Source: Volvox africanus
Taxonomy: Eukaryota > Chlorophyta > Chlorophyceae > Chlamydomonadales > Volvocaceae
Assembly: GCA_030268105.1 (NCBI GenBank)
Contig: BSDZ01000078.1
Span: 5,123,001-5,187,000, forward strand
Reading direction: 5' to 3'
DNA length: 64,000 nt
Shown: positions 1-12,400 of the stretch, piece after piece
Numbering within the stretch: position 1 is the first letter of the stretch
Layout: every line of letters begins with the position of its first letter
Notes under the pieces: generated by a model
What the model saw: the letters and a program-made list of their open reading frames with translations, nothing else
Told to the model about the DNA's origin: nothing
Database searches by the model: none
Translations under genes and position numbers: made by a program

Positions 1-778
1 GAACACTCTTTCCCAAAAACATTACCTGCAGCGCAGCTCGATGCCCGTGCTGCAGGCGCTTCTCATGCTGCGCTTTCCTGAGGCACCGGTTTCTGTGCTT
101 GGACTTGTAGCTTGCTCGAACCTCCTTCCATCCCTCACAACCCCCTTCCCGTTTCTTATTGGAAATCCAGCCCAGATATACTCAATGGGCCCACATAGTG
201 GGTTGACCGCGCGCGCGTTTATTGTGTGTTAGTATGTTTACGCTTTGGCTATCGCAGGCACTCCGCCAGCGCACCCAGGGCGCCTCAGTGCTCATGTCAG
301 GCCACATGGAGGCACTTTGGTCCACATATAAACCTCTCTGTCGCCCGGACCAGGCGCTGTTGCAAAAGTGAGGGCCCCATTGGATGAGGCGAGGGTTTAC
401 AGATGGGATTGCACAGAGCGCAGCAGTGCGGGACGGATGCATGCATGCATGGGTGGGCCACGGGCCACGGGCCACGGGCTGCCCGGGGTCCGCTCAGATG
501 TTTTGCGACAATACCTTTCTGGTAATCTTAACGATTCCAGCCTGATGCAGACTGCTAACCAGACGCGTCTGTGCACAGTTCCGCGATGCAGTACCACGGG
601 CGCCGGCACATGCTGGCAGGGAAGCGCAGCTGGGCATGAATGTGCAGGGCTGAAGGCCAACCCCACCCGATCCACTGGAAAGCGCGGAATAGCGTCAATA
701 TCTCTGCTGTTGTAAACGTTGGGGGAACTTGTCAAACACTTTCCTGTAATGCACCCTCTGTCCGACCGCAACCTCCAG
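1..778. other. No confident exon; probable intron/upstream part of the DENND6-like gene
   Basis: I see no exon I can defend here. The DENND6-like gene that begins to be recognisable at 779 must have its N-terminal exons to the left, so this is probably an intron or lies outside the coding part. A short patch at about 40-130 reads like protein on the + strand but does not match the expected DENN domain segment. A small 7-bp tandem repeat (GGGCCAC, about three copies) lies near 455-478. Confidence 0.3.
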
Positions 779-3307
779 GCTTATGCTCCCGAAACCCGGC
801 GATGTGAAGAGCAAGGTTGCACGGATCGCCTTGGTCAACAGCGACCTCATCCGACGGTCAGTTCAGGGAGGGAAGGACGGACAGAGTGGAAAAGCCGGCG
901 CTGGGATATACTGGGGCGGATCCAATCAGGGTACTATTCTCATGTCTTTGGTTGTAGATGTCCTAGAAGGGGCAGGCAGTCTAGAGGTTACCATGCTGAT
1001 GGTGATAAGGTTACGGATATGGGCAAGCACGACTTCATTTGTAGTGTCCCTGTAGTCCGCAGCGCCGCACGCTACTCCAGTTGTGCACCCTCGCATACAT
1101 TCTTGCCTCGTCCTCCTCATATCTTAAGCCAATCCACCCATCTCACTGCTTCTCTTGGCCCTAATGCCTGCCCTGTAAGCCTTAGTTCCTGTTTTTTGCC
1201 AACCTTTAGCCGTATGGGCCGTATAGACCCTATGGCCTACATGGTCTGGATTAACTCCACCGGCTGCCTTCTGGCCCTAACCTGCCTGTTTCCAGACACT
1301 TTGCCGAGCTGACCACCGCTTTCTTAGCGCCCTTCTCGCGGTACTTCGAGCCCGACCCCGCAAATGACGGCCGCGTGCCAGGTTGGAACAGCGAGGAATT
1401 TCTGTTCGGTTTGAGATCGGGAGGAGTGCCGCTACCACAGCCACTTCTGGACAGGTGATTTGGTGGGGGCCAGGGCTGATTTGCGGCGCTGCAGAGCGGT
1501 GGACAAGTGGTCCGGAATCGGGGTGGGCAACAGGGATACATGACCGCGTCCGGGCGCGTACGTATGTGTTAATTCCTTTGCGCCTGTAGGAAATTCTCTC
1601 CGACGCAAACGCGAACAAACGCAGGGTGGGTAGCCCCTCCGCGGCAGTGGAGCTGTACGCGAGGTTTACCTCCTGCCTGAACTTCGCCGCTTGGTTTGCT
1701 GCGCGGCGCGATCACGTGGCGCACCTCATCGCGCCTTCTTGGCCTCGGCAGCGTGGAACGTCTTTTAGGGAGGGCGATCACGGCAGCGCCAACGGCAGGG
1801 ATGACAGTGCTAGCGGCAGCGCCGGCACAGTGCGTGGCAAGGCCATGGCGGTTATGCCGGAGGGCGGCGATGAGGATGAGGAGGGGGGCATTGCTTCGTG
1901 GTTTTCGAGCGCCGCACAGGTATGCTAACTTGGTAGCAGGGCTCTAATGTTTCATGCCTTAACTGCTCTACAAATCTGAGAGATACACAGGAGCAACCCG
2001 CATGTTGCGGGTGGAAGGTTGGACTCCTTGTTCAAACCGATAGCGTTGACGATGTGTGTGTTTGCACGGTTACTCATACCGAGTGCCTGCAAGTACCCTC
2101 GCCACGCGTGACCCACATGCAGAGCGCCAGGTAGGTATCACCGATTCCACGTAGCAGTACAAGAAGGGACAAAGATGCGAAAACATCTGTACCCCGTGAA
2201 TACCTCATACCTCTTTTGCGCGCACACCCACCCTGTCAGCACCTGGACGAGGTGAAGCTTATCGGTTTGTTCTTCTCGGTGGAGCAGCAGCTCATGGAGG
2301 CTCAGGTGAGGGGGAACGGAGCTGGCGGAAGCCGTGTAAAAGGAAGGTAGAAGGTTGTACTACTTGGCCGTCGGCCGGGGTGGGAGTGGGGGGTGCGCGC
2401 GGTTATGCCACGGCGTTCAGCTGTCGCGTTGTTTAGGTTTATGCTCAGATGGCTGAAAGGTTTTCGAAGTGAATGGTGTTTGGGGGTACTAACAAATGGA
2501 ACGGGTTTTCTGCACAATGTGGCTGCAAGGGACGGACCTTTGCAACTGCTTCATATGGTGGTGTTAAATGCCCGTCCGTTTGTGGAATGTTTGTCGCACC
2601 CTCATCGCCTGTCCATTTGGCGGCTGCTTACGTCAACAGGTGGAGGCGGCCTCCCCCGATGCACCCGACGAGGCCCCGGCCACTGTTTCCCGGCTGCAGC
2701 GGGAGATGACAATGTTGTTTTTCGGCGGTCGCATGCCCGAGGAGCTGCAGCTCACTTGCGTGTCGAGTCCGGCACGGAGGGCATTGCTGGCGTCGCTGCC
2801 CCTCACGGCGGGGCAGGCGGCTCGCATGCAGCAGCTGCTGGACATGTTGCAGGTGAGCATGCGTGTGCGTGTGTCCGTGTGTGGATGGGACCGAACTACG
2901 GAAACGAGGGACCCGAATGCATGTGCTGGGTTTGAGTGGTGAGGATTGGGTCCAATATCCGGGTACGTTTATAGGGGTGCGCGGCGCAGAACCGTTGGCG
3001 TCGGGCAATTATGTAAGCAAGCGACATCCTGGGGCATCAGACATGGACCTGCTTCTTCCGTTTACAGCAATGTGGTGCGTGATGTTGCTGGTATCAGGTA
3101 TCAGGCTGCTTTGGGCACACGTTGGGTGCCCCGATAGGTGTAGGGTTGTGGAGTGAGCTTTTGCGTTCCTGAAAGAAACAGTTCAGATTACGCACCTGAT
3201 CCACAACAGTTCTTGTGGTTTGCTGCCTCCTGGATCTCAAAACCATAATACACGGCAATTCACCTCACCCTGTTGCGGCGCTCCACACGTAGGTCGGTGG
3301 AAAATAA
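779..3307 (+). CDS. DENND6-like protein, C-terminal exons (partial)
   Basis: Five or six exons read in consistent phase: 779-856, 1296-1454, 1625-1919, 2240-2305, 2640-2852 and probably a short last exon 3293-3307 ending in TAA. The joins rebuild codons exactly; for example 856/1296 forms the Arg of LIRRHFAELT. The order of conserved patches follows the C-terminal half of DENND6 (FAM116): a KPG segment, RR-HFAELTTAFLAPFSRYFEP, VELYARF-LNFAAWFAARRD, LDEVKLIGLFF, then a Pro/Leu-rich end. DENND6 proteins are DENN-domain guanine-nucleotide exchange factors for Rab14-type GTPases on endosomes. A low-complexity Gly/Asp/Glu insert (about 1770-1890) is peculiar to this copy. The N-terminal DENN part is outside the window. 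Family is from remembered similarity; the last exon is the weakest part. Confidence 0.6.
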
Positions 3308-4399
3308 GCGACCGGTGCGGCCGCTCCTACCACCCTTACGTCTTGTCACAGCACGCTGGTTCGATCCGCAGCTGTGGGCATTGACCGCACGGCTGCGGAT
3401 TGCTAATCAGCAGTCCCGGTTTGTCCGGCCTGCACCTGAGGCCTCCGCCGAACTGGGCGTGAGGAGGTAATGCTTTTCCGCAGGTGTGCAAATGCTGGCA
3501 AGTCGGTTTGCTGCACGTGTTGCTAAGACATGTAGATCAATCTGCTGTACTCGAAAGGTTCTACGGTGACGCAGCGTGGTGTGTTCCAATAGCATGCGGC
3601 TTAATAAGAGATGCAGGGAAGGGCCGCGCAAACGTATGCACAGTGATGGAAGCAAGCAGCGGAATGATTATTGTGGGATAAGGTGTGTGGATGGACGGTA
3701 TGAGGGTTATAATAACCCAATAACTGCTTAACCAGTTAAGCACGGGTAGGGCGGTAAGGAGGTGGACACGGGCACGAGAGCAGGAGTTTTATGCACACAA
3801 GGAACGGGATTTATTTTCTCGAGAAACATTATCTCCTCCAGACATGTGCGCGCGAATGTCTTCAATATGGTAAACTCAATGTCATGGATGATGCTCGTAG
3901 GATCAATACTGCTGGAGGTCATTCAATTTGCGAATAGGAGGAGCAGCGGGTACAAGGGAGGGCATGTGAGAAAGCTTTTAAGGGAGCTTAGGTCATTGGA
4001 AGGATAGCCGAGATGCAGTTCCCCAGTACCCATACAAATTTCGTGCTTTCTTGGAGTCGTGAGTTGGCTTTGGAAGCACCAGCGAACTCTAGTGAAGAAT
4101 GGGGGGCCTTCTTTTTTGCTTGCCACTAAGGTTAGGACTGCAAACGCTGATGCAGGGTCCGTACGCAGGTAATGGGCTAGGCACTTCCCAGCTCCCACCA
4201 CCTCTGGGGACAACGTATCACTTGTTCAACCCTGCGGCCACTGTGTCCATTACCATTCAACACAACGCATCTGCCTTTCGCGCCAACGGTCACATCTCAG
4301 GATTGTGGCAGCACGGAGCTCAAAAAACCACCTGCCCGTCTGCAACTCCACAACGCTCCAAATATCCTACATCGCTCCCACCGTGCAAAGGCCACTCAC
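3308..4399. other. Intergenic; no gene recognised
   Basis: Only short unrelated open frames on both strands and no conserved motif. It should contain the 3' end of the DENND6-like gene (+) and, if the malic-enzyme gene to the right were complete, its C-terminal exons (-). I searched the reverse strand for the segment that normally follows LLLGAGE and did not find it. Confidence 0.3.
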
Positions 4400-4967
4400 C
4401 GGCGCCCAAGAGCAGGATGCGCTGCTCCGACAGACGACCTCCGCGGATGCGGGGAGCACCCAACAGCGCCGCCAACGTAATGCCGGCTGTGCCCTGTTAC
4501 AAATAAACAACAAGAGCAGTGACAGCAACAGCGACGTTGTCAATGCCTCGAATCGGGAACATCAATTATAGCTGCGCTAGCTAGCAGCAGTGTAGATCGA
4601 GCAACAGCGAAGGCAGGCAACCAGATCTGTAACTAACATGATTCTGCATTCATAAACGGTTTTGTAGTCGTACCTGGATGTCATCGTTGAAGCAGCAGAA
4701 CCCGCTCTGGTACTCATCGAGCACTCTGGGAACAGGAGAGGGAAGAGGCATCGTGTTGTTCGGGTTGACATCTTTGACACGAGGTTGACATTTCATTAAG
4801 GTAGACACGACACATACAACCCTCTGTCCAATCAAGGTGGACCCAGTTCCAATCTCCAGCATTTTGCAAAGTAGTTGGCTCTTGCATTCTGTCCTGGATA
4901 AGTCTCACCTGAAGGCATTGTGGTATCCGAAGTCCTCGTACTGCAGGAGAACGTGAGGGCGCCACAC
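4400..4967 (-). pseudogene. Malic enzyme fragment, three exons
   Basis: Three adjacent exons on the reverse strand join in phase: 4967-4909, 4725-4674 and 4493-4400. They encode about 68 residues of the malic-enzyme core: HVLLQYEDFGYHNAFR, then VLDEYQSGFCCFNDDIQ, then GTAGITLAALLGA ending in LLLGAG. These are the divalent-metal/malate site (the ED of QYEDF and the D of NDDIQ) and the start of the NAD(P)-binding fold (GAGE). Malic enzyme decarboxylates malate to pyruvate. A functional enzyme needs some 500 residues, yet I find no upstream exon (to about 6.7 kb) or downstream exon (to 3.3 kb). No internal stop is present and the splice signals are good, so the piece is not strongly decayed. I call it a relic or transduplicated fragment; diverged flanking exons remain possible. 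Confidence 0.6.
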
Positions 4968-6791
4968 CTGCAGATCAGAAATAAAGACACGCATCGACCA
5001 GTAAAGCAATAAAATGAAGCGTATCTTCGCTCACAGAACCAGGTCATCATCGTATGTTGGTGGACACGCCCAAAGCCAGTGCAGTACACGTGTTGCCCGC
5101 ATATGCCGCGCGCGCTTGCACCGCCGGGCCGTGTTTGTGATCTACTTTAGGATTCATCGCTCCTGAGCCGCTGTTAGGTTCTCTTCTTCATCCAAGTGAA
5201 TTGCAAAAGCGCGCAGAGCAGCTGCCGCCTTCGCGGCATTGCTCGACGATGGCGAGGTTTCGGTCCTCAGAAGCATATAGCATATATATCACTAGAGTAA
5301 ATTTGGCTTTTTCTGAGCAGTACGGGTACCTGTGTGTTTCATGCGTAATATAACAGTCACGAACAATCGGGTGAAATGCTGCCACGACCCATGGGCCATC
5401 TTGCGAGGCCACTGAATTGCATGCTCTATATACTGCTTTGCATTACCCATACTCAATTTCATATAAAAAGTAATCGGTTTCAATTTGATTTGGATAACAC
5501 CTTGGCGATGAAAGGCGCAAACTTTGAGTATACGGTTTCAGGATGTCCCTTGCGGTTACCGTAATGGCCAGACTTATTCCGTTTAAGTGTAGTAGTTAAT
5601 TTTAAAAGCATAAACAATCAATACCATCCAGTTATTGGACGAACAGAACGTATTGGAGACGTGGTCAAAAGGCTGAAACCTCTTAGATTTATGCCATATT
5701 CGATTGAATAGGTGATCGTTACGGTTATAAATTTGAAATGGAGGATGGAATTTAGGAGTCGGCTCCGAAGAGTATGGCTTAGGGGTCTCACGGGGAGAAA
5801 GACTGTGCTTGGTGCAAAATCATGGAGCAGAAGATATGCAAGAAAACAGTACGACGTAGGTTCCACAGTAATCATGGTCACAGCATCCTAGAGCGTGCTA
5901 CCCAATGTGGGTTCGTTGCTACCGCTTGTTTGGTTGAACCGCTCTGCATGTCTTTGATGCATGCATGGAGCGCGAGGGAGAAGAGGGTACCCAGAAGTGC
6001 ATGAACCTGTTTAGGGCTAAGTAGGAGACGCCCTGAGCTGCCTGGGGGTGGGGCCGACACCCCGGAGACATTTACAAAGCGAGGAATTTGTTTGTTATAT
6101 ATAGGACTTACAGTGAAACCCGAACGGCGCGAGTGCAGCACCCGAACGAACGCCTTTGTCTCCCGGAGCTCCCTGAATAAATTTCCTGCCCTGCATGCTG
6201 TTTTTGTTTTACTTATTGCAGTTTTAGGACATGTGGAAATGCATGAGCCTAAAACCTTCTTTGTTGGCAATGTTAAAAGGCATTGTAATCTGAGGAGGAT
6301 GCACATTGGTTGAACAAGGTTCCATGAAGCCCGAAATGACATTGTCGACTACAGAACGATACCGTTATCCCACCGTTAGGGTATCATCGCTGGCGCAAGG
6401 CTGATCACAAGTCTGGTGAAGAGATGATAGACTGCCTTGCGAGGACAAGCCTTTGGCTTTCATCGTGACTGGAGTCCCTCTTTCACGTACGCATAAGCCT
6501 CACAAATCTCCCTACTGCTCCTCTCATTATACCATGCACTTCGACATCCGGACAGGGAGTTCACCATTCTAAAGCCCTCCACGCGGGCTTATTTAGTGAC
6601 ACAAAATGTGGGCTTCCCACACGGGTGACGTGGATTTGCACAACACGGCTGAAGCTCCCGAAACACACAGTCCCACATGGAAATCCCACGCACTCAAATA
6701 TCCAGACACTGCAAGCACTACTATTGAAAAAGGCAAGACTGGGTCCACGCCAGCTTTCAAATAGTGGGTATGGGAGAGCCAGGGGCGTCCG
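4968..6791. other. Intergenic; AT-rich, no gene recognised
   Basis: Nothing convincing. The stretch 5280-5860 is clearly AT-richer than its surroundings. A reverse-strand open frame at 5878-6342 does not resemble malic enzyme or SCP2 and lacks clear splice context. Confidence 0.3.
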
Positions 6792-8052
6792 TTAAAGCTT
6801 GGACTTTGGCTGGGCGGCGTCCAGGATGGGTTGGAGCTTCATTGCCATGGCCATGGAGCCATTGATCTTGAGCTTCTGCATCAGGAAGGCCTGCGGCGAG
6901 TAGCAGCAGCAGGGGAGAAATTACGAAAGGGTTCGGAGCTCCGGACAACATGGGCTGCGCATGGGATGGCGAATATGAGAGCCGAATAGGCGTGGCGGAC
7001 ATCGTGGAACTGAAGGAAACGACGATTCGAAGACGGAGGCTTTAGAGATGCCAGAAAGCACGCCCATTGAGCAGCCCCACATCTACCTGTTGTGGATTTA
7101 GCTTGCCCATAACCAGCTGCACGAAGTTGTGGTCCGACATGGTGAGGGTCAAATCGGGCTTCTCGCCGCTTTCTGGAGTGCCCTTGTATAGCTTGCCATC
7201 GGTGTCCTCGGAAAGGTCCAGCGTCCACTCTTCACCATCGATCTTGAATACCACCACGCCCTGCAGGTATCAACAAGTTCAGACCTGACAGTAATCGCCG
7301 GCAGTCGGGTACAGCGTGATGCTGGGCTTTTGCACAACATTGGTTTGCTTTTGTGGGTGGGTGCTTTGATGTCCCGGCCTAAATGGAGCGGCCAGAACAG
7401 GCGCTGATCGAGGCGGCTGCACGGGTCCCGAGCTAAACGGGCGTGATAAGGAGAGAATAAAGGATGGACGCGGCGCAATGTGCGAAACATCTGCAGGACT
7501 TGTGTGCCGTAGCATTTGCGGCATCCTAATGCGGCCAATCTAGGAAGAGTTAGGCCTGTGCCAATGTCTGAACATGCCGCTGGCCCCGCGGGCATAGGAT
7601 GCAAAAGTAAGATATGCTGGTAGGGGTGTTTCACTGAATTTGAGAGTGGCAATCTTCCAAATGAAACAGAAACCCGCTCAGGTTATAAATTGCATAAGTA
7701 TATACCCCCGAATTGCAGATAAGCAAAGGGAGATGAGTTTTGGCTTGGACACCTTGGGAATACCGAAAAGCGCTAACGGGAATGGCAGTTAGCTATAACA
7801 GCACCAGAAACACATAAAGATATGACCTCGACAGGCGTTACATAGAATATTAACAGTTCAAGCTGTCATGGCTATATTAAAGGCGTGGATTTGCACGGCA
7901 AAACCGGCAGCAAGGTAGCATGTCCAATTCACCTTTATCCTTTTGGCAAGTGCCGGGCCCTCTGACTCCAGCGATTTGGCTAGCTGTTGCAAAAGCGGGC
8001 CCGAAGCCTTGGTTGCAGCCGCTGCAGTCGGAATGCGCACCAGCTGGGCCAT
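6792..8052 (-). CDS. Single-domain SCP2 sterol-carrier protein with peroxisomal SKL tail
   Basis: Three exons on the reverse strand, all in phase 0: 8052-7933 (ATG to IK), 7260-7087 (starts GVVVFKIDGEEWTLDL, contains KPDLTLTMSDHNFVQLVMGKLNPQQ) and 6890-6792 (AFLMQKLKINGSMAMAMKL, stop TAA). The product is 130 aa, the size of a free SCP2 domain. The domain binds and shuttles fatty acyl-CoAs, sterols and other lipids. The segment from TLTMSDHNF to GKLNPQQAFLMQKLKI is the family signature. The protein ends in SKL, the canonical PTS1 signal, so peroxisomal location is expected. The first 40 residues form the usual N-terminal helix. Introns are 672 and 196 nt. The gene lies downstream of Prp6 on the same strand, without evidence of co-regulation. 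Confidence 0.9.
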
Positions 8053-9430
8053 TCTGCTTTGTTAATTTACCGATAATAGACAAGACACGAGCTGCTTGTG
8101 CGTTTTACGTATAAACTGAGCACGAAATCCGAAGCCAATTATTTTATCGATATGAGTGTGCTATTTGAACTGCGCTACGTTTTGGACCGAATCAAGCCGT
8201 TGTCTCGTTGGCCGCGTCACGCTTCCGAAACGGCGGTGTCGTACACATAGCCTGTTCTGTGATTGCCACACGCTTATTTGTTGTACTCCTTCTCAACTCA
8301 TAATCTTTCAAATTGTGAGACTGCAAACCGCAAACAGCATAGAGGCGTTCCTGTGCCGGCATGTTTGATATCCGGCGTTATCACTTTCGGCAGAGCTTCC
8401 AAACGTAGACTGTACCTGAGGTATTACGTCAATGATGCCTTCTTTTAGCTAACTAAGTTTGCCTCGCTCCCGGGCAAAAGCGCCTGCTCGTGCAGCCTAT
8501 TCTGCAACCGCTGCAGGGGACACAGGTGAAACTCATCAATCGTGCTGGAATCCACGTTGTACAGACCGAGTAACTCGTGCTATCCTGGCGCAAGGAAAAC
8601 ATTCTCATGGCGTCTGCATTAACCAAGAGATGAGACCCTCAATCGTTAAGTTTCCTTGCTCCAATAAGGCAACTACATCATTTCGCTTGGATACGAAACT
8701 GACATGTGTCAAGAAAGCCCTGTCTAGCATAGCAGGTCTGCGATGCAATTATACAAGTGATAATCAGATTCCAGTTTTGTCTGGCCCATGTCGCAACGGC
8801 ATGCCTTTATGCCAACGCCTGCATCGATACGTTTCAATACCAGGACTTGAACGTGGCTCTTCGCCCACACATTGATCTAATCTTTAAACCCTTGATTGAG
8901 CCCCCACCTAGCCAACCTGCAGGAACCATCGCAGCCATTACCTGGTGAAGTTGCCACTGAGATACGCTGACCTACGCTATCTGCTGCATGCTCCAATTTC
9001 ACACATTTTTGTACAATTTGTTCCAGACCCCTAAGCAAACTAAACTCCATATGCGAAAATGCACTCACCAAGCGTGGGCCCCCCAAAAGATCCACCATTT
9101 CCTCAGCCTTAAGGCTATAACCATGATGACAGTGCACATTCGCACCGTCTGGCGAAGTCCCAAACTAAGTCAGATGCACTCCGTCAGCTCTCCTTTTGAC
9201 TCGCCTACTCCCCAGCCTTGTCAACAAACGGACGCGTAGACAAACGCATACAACCCATAATGCATCGCGGCCTTTCACCGCAGGTGGCTCTGGCCCCACG
9301 CGCGTCATCCCCGGGCGAAATGCCCCCAGGCATCCGCCTCCCCCCCTCGAGTTCTCCCCTCGCAACAATCGCCACATTCAGGCAGGATTCCAGGCATGAC
9401 ATCACATCTTTCTTGGCGTTTATTCCCTCG
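8053..9430. other. Spacer between SCP2 and Prp6; unassigned coding-like patches
   Basis: This holds the SCP2 promoter side and the Prp6 3' flank. Two short patches look protein-like but were not recognised: + strand about 8780-8945 (contains NACIDTFQYQDLNVALRPH), and reverse strand about 9160-9070 (contains LKAEEMVDLLGG), the latter ending at a consensus GTGAGT donor. They overlap nothing known; I could not build a gene from them. Confidence 0.25.
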
Positions 9431-12400
9431 TTACGGCGGCGGCAGGGTATCCAGGTCTTGCACTGTCCTCCTCAGCAGCGCCTCCACAGGCTGGTGGGCA
9501 TTGCGAGGGTCTTTGGATACCCGGCACCAGCGCTCGCCATGATGGGGCTCAGCAGCAGCGCACCGGGAGGACACGTCTACCTGCGCACAAGGCAGCGTCG
9601 GGGTTGGCGTTTGGATTGGAGATGGATTTGGTTAGGCTTAGCACTCGATCATAGGGCTCGAGCAGCGGAATTGGAGTGGCATGGGGGCGTGTGCATCCGC
9701 ATATAGTCAGGAAGTGAGGCAAATGAACTTTGGATGGTTACAGCATGACTACCAAAAATGGATAACTTCATTTCTGCTCAAGTCCAAGAGTCCAGAGATA
9801 GATGAGGAACGCCGCGCACGAGGCAAAAAGGAAGTGTACCACCTTCCACGCACCGACATGCGCTCTGCAAGTTACCACTGCGACCATTTCATGCACGAAA
9901 CACACATACCCTGCCAGCTGCCACCCTCCCGACCTCTGCCGTTCCGGACCCCTCCGCACTCACCTGCTGCTCTGGTGTCCCGAACTGGCACTCGAACTTG
10001 TAAAAGTGGGCCCAGTTGTCGCCAATATCCGGGTTCAGGGTCACGGCGCGATTGAACCAGGAGCGGGCCTTCTCCACCTACAATGCGACGGGGGAAGGCG
10101 GAGAAGGCGCCGGGCAAGCGACGCCAGTCATTAGATCACAATGAGACTGGTCACTAGTGGAGAGGAGAAAAGTTTTCCATAGGTTGCCTCCTGGCACACG
10201 GAAAAGCTAAGTACATCCCTTCACAGTTTTGCCATATGGTTGAGCTGTTGGGGAGGCTAGAATTACTATCCCCCACCCCACGATGTCCGAAATGTCACGT
10301 GCAAATAAGTCCTCGTTATTAAACACCCCCGTCTGCATTCCAAACCAAACCTTGACTCGGCGTTCCTTAAGGCCTACCTTTCGGTCCGCCCAGAAGAGCT
10401 GGGCCACGGCGGCCACCACGTGCGGGTCATTGTCGCAGCGCTTGAGAGCGTCCGTTGCCTTGGTTCTGCGAGCTGGCCGGGGCGCCATGGAGATGGCCTC
10501 TGCCCAAAGCAGCCCACTAGTTGGGCAGTCCTGCAAGGGCACACAGGGTGAGACGAGGTGACTAACAAGGCAAGGGACCCGCACGGTGAGGTACAGCATG
10601 CGAGGAGGGGGGAGAGAACCTATAGAGGCCCCCAGCAGATAGGAGGTATGTGAGGCTTTGGGGAATGGAGACGCATGGTGTCCGATTCCTTTTTATCCGA
10701 GGGCCTTAGAATGCAAGAAACTAGCAATGCTAATTGCCAATACATCGCAGAACCAACCAACCTGTAGCGCCTTGGCCAGTACAGTATCTGCCGCTTTTTC
10801 ATTGCCCGCGCGTTGCTCCGTGCGGATGGCAGCCAGCCACAGTTCGTCCGTCTTGGGGTTCTTTAACCGCGCCTGCTCCAGCAGCGCACGCGCGCGCCCC
10901 ACGTTCCCGGCCGCCTCCTCCTCCAGCCTTGCAGCGGCGCGCCACAGCGGGATGGAGGCTGGACACCGAGCCAGGCCATTCCTGTGCACGGCAAGGACAA
11001 CAGAACACGAGGCAGGGACATCGACGCAATACGGGCTCTGGGGATGATACTGGGGATTAAAGAAGAAAGAGATCCCCGGCTTCACCGGCAGCATGATCTA
11101 ACCTTGATGCAGCTGCCTAGCTCAGCTCCATATACGGCTTCTTACCCGATAAGAAGCCTCAGTGACCTCAGTTGCTGATTCCCAAGCCCAACAGCCAAGC
11201 CCTAAGCAAATGAGTTCCCACAGAACAAACCGCCAAGTGCTTACCCGGCTTGGCCTCCTGGCCTCCGCCCTCTTCCTCACCCGGCAACATGAGTTAGGCG
11301 TGTGCAACACACGCCCCACCCTTCCATCCTTCCGAGTCCTACTCACCTGTACGCCAGTCTCGCGCCGTCCGTGTTGCCGCACCGCTGCTCCAGCTGACCC
11401 AGCATGAGATAGAACTTCTCAAACGTGGGGAATCTCCGAGTCCCCTCCTGCGAGACACAGTGCGCGTGCAAGATTTAGAAGAAATACACCGTAGCATGCT
11501 GACAACGCACCAAGTAAGCGTGCCGGATATACATCTCGTCAGTACCGTTCTCCACCCAAGCTATATCCAGCCATATCCAGCTATGCCCGACCCTAATACC
11601 TCCAAAAGCGCCCGTTCCTTGGCCGCATCGCCCAGCTCCCGCTCCACAATGGCGGACTTCATCCACACACGCGGGTAGGCGCTGGCCGCCTCGTTCTCGC
11701 GTGCTTTGGCCAGGAGCGCCCTGCAAGTGGTCAGTGGTTTCGGAGGGAATCACAGCGGCGTTGCACGCCGGGCACCATCCAATCATGTGTTGACCTCCGG
11801 CATCTTATGACTCTTAGATTCTTGTGACGGAAGACTATAAATTTCCCGCTTCCATGGACTTTCCATGTCCACTCCCAGCCCCTCTCTCCTCGTGAGTTTC
11901 TATGGCTGGGTCCGTTGTCCTCGTAGCTTCCATGTTTCCACCCAGCTCCTCGCATCACCTGCATCATGACATGTTGTGCCCCTACTTACCTGGCTCGCTC
12001 AGGCTCGTTATTCTCGAACTCTAATTTAAAGGCGGCCAGCCAGATCTGCTCTGAGTCGGGGTTGGCAGCGAAAGCGCGTGCCAGGATAGCACGGGAGCCG
12101 TCTACATCGCCTCCCAGCCAGGCCTCTTTAGCAGCCATGAGCCACAACACCTCAGCCTGGGGGCAGAACTGTACAGCGCGGCGCAACAGTTCGTCCAGTT
12201 GCGCCCGGGTGCCGTGTGCCTTCTCCAGCTGAGCTGCTTGGCGCCAAATGTGTGCCTGAGAAGGGAATGTGGTCAAGGCCTGCAGAGAAGAGGAGGAGGG
12301 CAACACACGCATTCATGGCGTCAGTGCCTTCTTGATTGCATAAAACCTCCTGGAAACGGAGTTAAACCCCGAAGACGCAACTATTATGGTTATCACAATC

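Noticed and set aside
455..480. Short GGGCCAC repeat as a possible CRISPR or regulatory array
   Set aside because: Only about three 7-bp units with no spacers; an ordinary microsatellite in a eukaryotic genome.
5878..6342. A 154-codon reverse-strand frame as an upstream malic-enzyme exon
   Set aside because: It has none of the conserved malic-enzyme N-terminal features and the composition of random sequence.
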